Origin: VAXT01 sp035318925
GTDB lineage: Bacteria > Actinomycetota > Thermoleophilia > Gaiellales > Gaiellaceae
Direction of reading: 5' to 3'
Assembly: GCA_035318925.1 (NCBI GenBank)
Contig: DATHDS010000016.1
Span: 1-64,000 of the forward strand
DNA length: 64,000 nucleotides
The translations under genes were made by a program, and so were the position numbers. Every line of letters begins with the position of its first letter. Positions within the stretch are counted from its first letter, which is position 1. The notes under the pieces were generated by a model. It ran no database searches, had not been told where the DNA came from, and saw only the letters and a program-made list of their open reading frames with translations. Shown here piece after piece: positions 59,101 to 64,000 of the stretch.

Positions 59101-59777
59101 GTCTTGAGCTCGAATTGCCACTGCGACACGATCCCCGACGGTGCGAGAACAAGCGTCCGGCGAGCCATTCCGCGCGCCTTGAGCTCCTTCAGAATCAATC
59201 CGGCTTCGATTGTCTTGCCCAGACCGACTTCGTCTGCCAAAAGGAAGCGATGGGGGTATGAGGTCGCGACTCGATGGAGGACACCGACTTGGTGCTGCTT
59301 GATCTCGACGCGGGAGTTCGAGAGCGACGACAGCTCGTCGAATTGATGCGCGAAAAGAAGCCTCGTCGCGGCGAGCCGAAGGTTCACCGACCGAGCAGAG
59401 TCGAGCTGGCCCCGCCTCATGAGCTCGACGGGGTCGGTGAGTAGGGCTCGTCGGACACCGTCTTCGAGAACGGTCTTTCGTCTGCCGCCGGGAAGGTTGA
59501 CCGTGTAAAAGACCTTCCCATCGGCGTCATTCATGGACGACACGACACCGACCTCGTCGTCGGCTAGGAGGTGGACGTCGTCACCGGCATCGAATGTCAC
59601 TCGCTCGAGCGCGTCGTTCGGCCAAGCGAAGATTTGCTCGTCACCGTTGTCGAACCGAACGTTCAACTTCCGCCCGGAAGAATCGGAGGCTGTGACCACG
59701 CCGATTCCGTCCCCGGCGCCCGAGATCCAACGGACAAGGTTTCCGACCCCCAACGTCCGCGTTCCAAGTGTTGCCAT
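56130..59777 (-). CDS. SNF2/RapA-like SF2 helicase
   Basis: 1215 residues from ATG 59777. An N-terminal Tudor/KOW-like region precedes the core (NLVRWISGAGDGIGVV, VHLLADDEVGVVSSM). SNF2 motifs: LADEVGLGKTIEAG with Walker A Lys188, DEAHH at 287-291, FLTATPMQLHPFELYSLLEL, IIFTQFLETQAYIAEH, EGRNLQFSHMLVNYDLPWNP and QRIGRIDRIGQ. A long C-terminal helical region (EERLESRVSEARAAERRLAD) resembles DrmD-like DISARM helicases and HepA. Convergent with the UvrD gene (12 bp gap). Could displace proteins from DNA or move along invading DNA. Confidence 0.87.
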   Translation of the reverse strand: MATLGTRTLGVGNLVRWISGAGDGIGVVTASDSSGRKLNVRFDNGDEQIFAWPNDALERVTFDAGDDVHLLADDEVGVVSSMNDADGKVFYTVNLPGGRRKTVLEDGVRRALLTDPVELMRRGQLDSARSVNLRLAATRLLFAHQFDELSSLSNSRVEIKQHQVGVLHRVATSYPHRFLLADEVGLGKTIEAGLILKELKARGMARRTLVLAPSGIVSQWQFELKTKFNETFAQLDRRTIPGIETTHPGENVWTVHDNVITSTSYACSTDQRAKEIALADWDMVIVDEAHHARRTLGNLAGTRFYRLVQQLASPEHANSRAMLFLTATPMQLHPFELYSLLELLDSTLFASYEDFDEHRRQLAGLNQTVEAISRWPSLKAPAQTQVAAEVAGWLSEDPKACAKRLKDPDERALLTEELLSRHRLSEALVRNRKAVVGGFMPRVAAVWEVDLTDPEWMAYHAVTQYAREGFERARVEKNNALGFLMVSFQKLVCSSSAALRKSLLSRIEKLEKKLEASSAPPPEEDELEEVLITEALDDIMATRFREDTETEIAELRAIVELLDAISLDSKTRVLIERLGEILQSEPDAKVIIFTQFLETQAYIAEHVPPPWTSHIFNGGLKPAEKDRAVSNFREASGPQLLISSEAGGEGRNLQFSHMLVNYDLPWNPMKVEQRIGRIDRIGQKKPVSIFNLSTTGTVEERVLHVLGERIGLFEDTVGGLDPILGDVEADLRKILALADEKADQALTDYEERLESRVSEARAAERRLADLIMDTRSFRQDEVQRLLDQRGLLSNDELKSFVLGSLNELGVGVERHPTIDQVFELRLRGRFGDEFPGIVRDGEHRVATLDPSTALDHEDVEFLAFGNEIVDALVDYVRRREYPGRASHRRIRTNDVSPQSGWLFVYALEFEGVARSKETLPIFVGPDRKPDDELASWLLDRTMRIKREEWADAAPLAPRDAAFESALGFAETAAVQRLLGRQAELAEVNRERLEHERRKLDRFYVYKERAAAEKLAAIKAVYDRLLISDDADDQRILPVWATNLDNAERLVASLTEERDRRISDLAGREQVGVQHELLAVNYIEITADPREEIRATGLALPAELLHHVVGLYRETSAEDLASLRSEVEEREAQLEALAQGHAIDERGISLGHRLIETLSDPGSYPPVARGLLGAATRYYLLIDDGEHDLTSPKGFEDDQRVIDAVLLAIARDTAHS

Positions 59778-59811
59778 GGGCCTATCTCCTTGCGCGCACC
59801 TCGCGGGGTGA

Positions 59812-59832
59812 CGTTAGTAACCGCGTCTAACG
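59812..59832. promoter_or_regulatory. inverted repeat in the SNF2 / RecB-DNA2 divergent promoter
   Basis: CGTTAG-N9-CTAACG lies in the 76-bp gap between the two divergent starts, overlapped by an AACCG/CGGTT pairing. Candidate shared operator. Confidence 0.45.
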
Positions 59833-59853
59833 GTTTTACGTGATTATCAAGCA

Positions 59854-62800
59854 ATGAGGGTCACAAATGGAAATCTCGCCTACTCGCCGTCCGACGTAAC
59901 GGCTTATTTGGAGTGCGAGCACCTGACCCAGCTCGAGCTCAAGGTCGTCCGCGGCGAGATCGTTAAGCCGCAAGTCGAGGACGCTCAGGCGGAGCTGATC
60001 CGGCGCAAGGGTGAGGAACACGAGCGCGCTTACCTTGACCAGCTGCTCGCGGATGGGCGCGACGTCGTCACGATCGAGCTCGTCGGCCCGAACGGCGAGT
60101 GGGACTGGGAGGGCGCCGCGCGCGAGACCGCGGACGCGATGCACGCCGGGCGCGAGGTCGTCTACCAGGCCGCTTTCCTCGACGGCGAGTGGCGTGGGCT
60201 CGCCGACTTCGTGATCCGCGGGGCCGACGGCTCCTACGAGGCCTACGACACCAAGCTTGCACGGCATGGGAAGCCGGCGCACGTGCTCCAGCTTTGCTTC
60301 TACTCCGAGCAGATCGGGCGCGTCCAGGGGCGGACGCCCGAGCGGATGCACATTGCGCTCGGCTCCGGCGAGACCGAGAGCTACCGCGTGCTCGACTTCC
60401 TCGCCTACTACCGGCGCGTTCGCGGGCGCTTTCTCGACGCCGTTCACAACCCTAGGCTGACCGAGCCCTGGCCGGTCGACCACTGCTCAATGTGCGACTT
60501 CCGCAAGCTCTGCGAGGCCCGGTGGGACGAGCAGGACCACCTGACCCGCGTCGCCAACATCCGCCGCGACCAGATCGTTCGGCTCGGCGAGGCCGGGATC
60601 ACGACGCTCGCCGCGCTCGGGGACACGCCGCCCGAGACCGTCGTCCCGCACATCGCAGCCAGCACCCTCGAGAACATCCGCCACCAGGCCGAGCTCCAGC
60701 TCCGCCACCGGCGCACGGGCGAGCACGCGTTCGACACCCTCCGCCCGGAGGACGAGCGCGGCCTCGCGCTGCTCCCGAAGCCCTCGCCGGGCGACCTCTT
60801 CTTCGACATGGAGGGCGACCCGTACTGGGAGCCGACCGGCGGGCTCGAGTACCTCTTCGGCGTCCTCTGGCACGAGGACGGCGAGGAGCAGTTCCGCGGC
60901 TTCTGGGCACACGACCGCGAGGAGGAGCGGCGCGCGTTCGAGGACTTCATGGACTTCGTCCGCGAGCGGCTCGAGCGCCAGCCCGACCTGCACGTCTACC
61001 ACTACGCCTCCTACGAGCAGACCGCGCTCAAGCGCCTGATGGGCGAGTACGCGACGTGCGAGGACGCCGTCGACAACCTCCTCCGCAGAGAAGTGCTCGT
61101 CGACCTCCTCGATGTCGTGCGCCAGGGGGTGCGGATCTCGCATCCGCGCTACGGGCTCAAGGACGTCGAGCAGTTCTACATGGAGCGCGAGGCCGAGCTC
61201 AGCTCCGGCGAGGACTCGATCGTCCTCTACGAGCGCTGGGTCGACGGGCACGACCAGTCGATCCTCGACGGGATCGAGGAGTACAACCGCGAGGACTGCC
61301 TCTCGACCTACCTGCTGCGCGAGTGGCTCATCGCGCGGAAGGCCGACGCGCAGGCGGCGTGGGGGACGCAGATCCCCTGGCGCGAGCCGCCGGCGGTGCG
61401 CGAGATCAAGCCCGAGGACGAGGAGGAGCTCGCCGAGCGAGAGACGCTTCGCGAGGTCCTGCTCGTGCGCGGGGACGAGAGCGCGCGGCTCGCGGGCCTG
61501 CTGCTCGAGTACCACAAGCGCGAGGCAAAGCCGGTCTGGTGGGCGTTCTTCCGCCGGCTGGAGCTGACGAGCTCGGAGCTCGTGGAGGACTCGGAGTCGA
61601 TCGGCGGGCTCGAGTGGGACGGCGAGGAGCCGGAGGAACACAAGCAGTCGCGCATCTACACGGGGACGTTCCCAACCCAGCCGTACAAGCTCGGCGATGA
61701 GGTCGTTGATCCCGCGACGGGCAAGAGCGCCGGGACGATCTACGAGCTCGACGACGCCGCCGGCCGTCTTCGGCTGCGGCGCGGCCCGAAACTCTTCGAC
61801 GTGGCGTTGCCGCAGGCGCTCATCCCCGGCGGCGCGTGGGACACGAGCTGCCAGCGCCAGGCGTTGATGCGGCTTGGGCGATCCGTGCGCGCCGACGACG
61901 GCCGGTACGCGGCGCTCGAGGGCGTGATTCGCCGGGAGCTTCCGCTCGAGGGCGCGCGCGTGCAGGTCGAGACCGAGGACGAAATGAAAGAGCTCGTCGA
62001 CCGCGTCGAGGGCCGTCACCTCTTCATTCAGGGCCCGCCCGGCTCGGGGAAGACGTACACAGGAGCGCGCTTGATCGCGCACCTGCTCGGCCGGGGCAAG
62101 CGCGTCGGCGTCGCATCGACGACGCACAAGGCGATCCACAACCTGCTCGATGAGATCGTCGAGGTCGGCGTGACCGCTCGCGGTCTGAAGAAGTCCAGTA
62201 GCAGCAACCCGGAGGCGGTCTACGAGAAGGGATCGATCGAGAGCGAGAGCGACGTCAAGCCGTTCCTCGACCCCGAGGTCCGCCTGCTGGCCGGGACGGC
62301 ATGGCTCTTCGCGCGGCCCGAGCTCGACCAGCAGCTCGACTATTTGTTCATCGACGAGGCGGGCCAGGTCTCGCACGCGGATGCGCTTGCGATGGGCACC
62401 TCGGCGAGGACGCTCGTCCTGCTCGGCGACCCGGTGCAGCTCGCACAGGTCTCCCAGGGCACCCATCCGGGCGGGTCTGGCGCGTCGGTGCTCGAGCACT
62501 TGCTGGGCGATGCGCAGACGATCCCGGTGGATCGCGGCCTCTTCCTCGACCGCTCGTTCCGCATGCATCCGGACGTGTGCCGCTACATCTCGGACGCGTT
62601 CTACGAGAGCAGGCTCGAGCCGGCCGACGGCTGCGAGCGGCAGTCGACGAGCGTGGGCACCGGGTTGCGGTTCCTGGCCGTTGAGCACGAGGGCAACCGC
62701 CGCTCGTCGGCCGAGGAGGCCGCGCGCGTGGGGGAGGAGCTCGAGCGGTTGCTGGGCGAGCAGTGGACGGACAAAGAGGGCGTCACGAGGCCACTGGGCC

Positions 62801-63138
62801 TCAACGACATCCTGGTCGTCGCGCCGTACAACGAGCAGGTGAAGTGCCTGGCCGAGGCGCTACCGCGCGGAGCCCGGGTCGGCACCGTGGACAAGTTCCA
62901 GGGCCAGGAGGCGCCGGTCACGTTCTTCTCGATGGCAACCTCGAGCGCCGCGTATGTGCCACGCAATCTCGAGTTCCTGCTCTCGCGGAACCGCCTCAAC
63001 GTCGCGGTGTCGCGAGCGAAGTGCCTGGCGTACGTCGTCGCGAGCCCGAAGCTCCTGGAGGTCGGCTGCCGCTCAATCGAGCAGATGCGAATGGCGAACG
63101 CGCTGTGCCTCTTCGTCGAGGGTGCTGGTCAGTCATGA
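59854..63138 (+). CDS. TM0106-family RecB-like nuclease fused to DNA2/UPF1-type helicase
   Basis: 1094 residues from ATG 59854. The N-terminal Cas4/RecB-like nuclease shows Asp132 and Lys134 in YDTKLARHG, and cysteines 21, 211, 214 and 220 (YLECEHL and CSMCDFRKLC), the 4Fe-4S arrangement of Cas4/AddB. An RNase H-like exonuclease follows (DMEGDPYWEP from 318). The C-terminal SF1B helicase has GPPGSGKT at 727-734, DEAG at 834-837, DKFQGQEAPVTFFSM and LLSRNRLNVAVSRAK. Higher-GC codons than the preceding five genes. DNA end-processing or defence role likely. Confidence 0.88.
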   Translation: MRVTNGNLAYSPSDVTAYLECEHLTQLELKVVRGEIVKPQVEDAQAELIRRKGEEHERAYLDQLLADGRDVVTIELVGPNGEWDWEGAARETADAMHAGREVVYQAAFLDGEWRGLADFVIRGADGSYEAYDTKLARHGKPAHVLQLCFYSEQIGRVQGRTPERMHIALGSGETESYRVLDFLAYYRRVRGRFLDAVHNPRLTEPWPVDHCSMCDFRKLCEARWDEQDHLTRVANIRRDQIVRLGEAGITTLAALGDTPPETVVPHIAASTLENIRHQAELQLRHRRTGEHAFDTLRPEDERGLALLPKPSPGDLFFDMEGDPYWEPTGGLEYLFGVLWHEDGEEQFRGFWAHDREEERRAFEDFMDFVRERLERQPDLHVYHYASYEQTALKRLMGEYATCEDAVDNLLRREVLVDLLDVVRQGVRISHPRYGLKDVEQFYMEREAELSSGEDSIVLYERWVDGHDQSILDGIEEYNREDCLSTYLLREWLIARKADAQAAWGTQIPWREPPAVREIKPEDEEELAERETLREVLLVRGDESARLAGLLLEYHKREAKPVWWAFFRRLELTSSELVEDSESIGGLEWDGEEPEEHKQSRIYTGTFPTQPYKLGDEVVDPATGKSAGTIYELDDAAGRLRLRRGPKLFDVALPQALIPGGAWDTSCQRQALMRLGRSVRADDGRYAALEGVIRRELPLEGARVQVETEDEMKELVDRVEGRHLFIQGPPGSGKTYTGARLIAHLLGRGKRVGVASTTHKAIHNLLDEIVEVGVTARGLKKSSSSNPEAVYEKGSIESESDVKPFLDPEVRLLAGTAWLFARPELDQQLDYLFIDEAGQVSHADALAMGTSARTLVLLGDPVQLAQVSQGTHPGGSGASVLEHLLGDAQTIPVDRGLFLDRSFRMHPDVCRYISDAFYESRLEPADGCERQSTSVGTGLRFLAVEHEGNRRSSAEEAARVGEELERLLGEQWTDKEGVTRPLGLNDILVVAPYNEQVKCLAEALPRGARVGTVDKFQGQEAPVTFFSMATSSAAYVPRNLEFLLSRNRLNVAVSRAKCLAYVVASPKLLEVGCRSIEQMRMANALCLFVEGAGQS

Positions 63139-63151
63139 GCCGGGCCGCCCG

Positions 63152-63574
63152 CTAGTCGGACAGCCGCTCCAAGAGCTCTGCGGGCGAAAGAACCTCGACG
63201 TCCCGCACTGTTAGCCAGGCCCTGAGCTCCTCGTCCTCGAGCAGGTCGCGATCGCCAGTCACGATCACCTCCGCGTGCCCTGCGATCGCCGCCGCGACGA
63301 CCGGGGCATCGCGTGGATCGCGCAGCACGACCTTGACGTCCACGTCGGGCAGGTCGCGACCGATGAGGACGAGCAGCTCGCGGATGTCGTCCGCGGAGAT
63401 CTCGTAACGCCGGAGCTTGGGCCTCGGAAGGACGGCGGCGAGCTCGCTAGCGAGGTCCCAGGAGCCGACGACCTCGATTCTCCGCTGCCGAACGGCGCTG
63501 ACAATTAGGCCGGGTGGGCTCGCAGGAACGATGAGGCCTGAGATCCAGACGTTGGTGTCAACGACGACGCGCAG
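63152..63574 (-). CDS. PIN-family toxin
   Basis: About 140 residues. PIN motifs: VVVDTNVWISGLI (Asp/Asn), LASELAAVLPRPKLRRY, LRDPRDAPVVAAAIAGHAEV and VTGDRDLLEDEEL. No ATG/GTG/TTG start exists between the upstream stop and the first motif; CTG 63574 is the most likely initiator. It overlaps the antitoxin gene by 17 nt, so translation may be coupled. Confidence 0.75.
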   Translation of the reverse strand: MRVVVDTNVWISGLIVPASPPGLIVSAVRQRRIEVVGSWDLASELAAVLPRPKLRRYEISADDIRELLVLIGRDLPDVDVKVVLRDPRDAPVVAAAIAGHAEVIVTGDRDLLEDEELRAWLTVRDVEVLSPAELLERLSD

Positions 63575-63851
63575 CGCGAGCTTTCCGGACCTCTTGGATC
63601 GCCTCCATCACGTCCCGCTCCACTTCCTCCTCGGTGAAGCCGTGTTCCTTGGCGATGCGATCCCTGCGCCTCAGCAGCGCGTCGAAGCGGCTCTCCCACT
63701 CGTCACGCGGGATTTGGCGGGCGCCCTGCGCGCTCAGCCAGGCGTCGACGGCCTCGCGGACGAGCGCTGCGACGGGCTCGCCGCGCGACTCGCCAAGGCC
63801 GCGAAGGAGCGCAAGCTGGTCGTCGTCAAGATAGATGTTCGTTCTCTTCAT
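63558..63851 (-). CDS. RHH-type antitoxin
   Basis: 97 residues from ATG 63851. RHH: KRTNIYLDDDQLALLRGLGE and EPVAALVREAVDAWLSAQGA. The C-terminal helix (EVERDVMEAIQEVRKARAAR) should bind the PIN toxin. Upstream are two ATACA direct repeats (63857-63868), and ATACATCA is shared with the operator at 35846. Confidence 0.85.
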   Translation of the reverse strand: MKRTNIYLDDDQLALLRGLGESRGEPVAALVREAVDAWLSAQGARQIPRDEWESRFDALLRRRDRIAKEHGFTEEEVERDVMEAIQEVRKARAARRR

Positions 63852-63907
63852 CGCCTATACATCATACACCGTAGTTCCATGACCTTCTCAGCGCGGTTGT
63901 AGAAGGG

Positions 63908-64000
63908 CTACGCGCCCGCCGGCCAGTGCTCAACGGCGAGCTCGCTCATCGGGAAGTCCTTCACGTTCCCGGTTGCGAGGCGTCCGCCGACGGAGAGTGC
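63908..64000 (-). CDS. C-terminal end of a PIN-domain toxin (partial)
   Basis: The last 30 residues are in the window, reading LATGNVKDFPMSELAVEHWP and ending GA. The TGN-x-KDF-P motif is the C-terminal VapC signature. The start and the matching antitoxin lie beyond base 64000. It makes two adjacent RHH/PIN modules on the minus strand. Confidence 0.65.
   Translation of the reverse strand, partial: ALSVGGRLATGNVKDFPMSELAVEHWPAGA

Noticed and set aside
44264..59777. BREX or canonical DISARM assignment of the cluster
   Set aside because: No PglZ, BrxC, DrmA, DrmB or DrmC genes are present; only SNF2 and methylase parts are comparable.
60487..62688. 733-codon open frame antisense to the RecB-DNA2 gene
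   Set aside because: Mirror of high-GC codon bias; the plus-strand protein has intact motifs throughout.
1..64000. CRISPR array
   Set aside because: No regularly spaced repeats seen; the only direct repeats are a pair at 24356-24428 and short operator repeats.
1..64000. tRNA or rRNA genes
   Set aside because: No cloverleaf with GTTC-type T arm or rRNA signature found in the intergenic gaps by eye.

Overview
The window is high-GC bacterial DNA with short intergenic gaps, many GTG/TTG starts and frequent 1-11 nt gene overlaps. The gene content (ThrS, IF3-L35-L20, PheST, ArgR, DUF4235/DUF3618/YihY membrane cluster, DUF2332, ECF sigma factors with a fused zinc-finger anti-sigma module, E1alpha/E1beta-type 2-oxoacid dehydrogenase) fits an actinobacterium, probably a deep-branching Thermoleophilia/Gaiellales-like lineage. 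That placement is inferred from protein families only; no rRNA or tRNA gene was seen.

Layout. 1-4 kb: the 3' end of a proline-rich PASTA protein, a coiled-coil protein, a CBS-pair protein, and an XRE-TPR regulator lying between a secreted DNRLRE-type protein and a divergent 26-codon ORF that looks like an exported signalling peptide. 4-15 kb: translation block thrS, infC-rpmI-rplT, a DUF2332 gene, an rRNA methyltransferase, a MOSC protein, two sister SAM methyltransferases and pheS-pheT. 15-19 kb: two secreted cupredoxin-fold proteins, a five-gene membrane operon and argR. 19-23 kb: two related response regulators, one REC-GAF-GGDEF-REC-HD-GYP and one REC-HD-GYP, implying cyclic-di-GMP turnover. 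23.4-29 kb: 2-oxoacid (pyruvate-type) dehydrogenase operon E1alpha-E1beta-E2-VOC-GNAT-E3. 29-33.4 kb: a CAP-domain secreted protein, twin ECF sigma factors, a possible structured RNA and an LPG-synthase-like membrane protein.

33.5-43.5 kb is an accessory zone dense in toxin-antitoxin modules: RHH/PIN x3, HicAB x2 and MazEF, several preceded by inverted or direct repeats that look like autoregulatory operators. It also holds a nuclease, a remnant resembling queF and an HNH endonuclease with a possible modified-DNA reader domain.

44-63 kb is the most notable part: a run of very large DNA-processing enzymes. These are a RecD2-like helicase with a C-terminal PD-(D/E)XK nuclease, a type III restriction subunit (Res), its beta-class methyltransferase (Mod), a UvrD-type helicase with an N-terminal RelE-like domain, a convergent SNF2/RapA-like helicase, and a divergent TM0106-type Fe-S RecB nuclease/DNA2-like helicase. 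The first four are tightly spaced or overlapping on one strand, so they probably form one expression unit. No PglZ, DrmA, DrmB or DrmC is present, so this is not BREX or canonical DISARM. It is a candidate for an extended type III R-M-based defence system. The window closes with another RHH/PIN pair and the end of a further PIN toxin.
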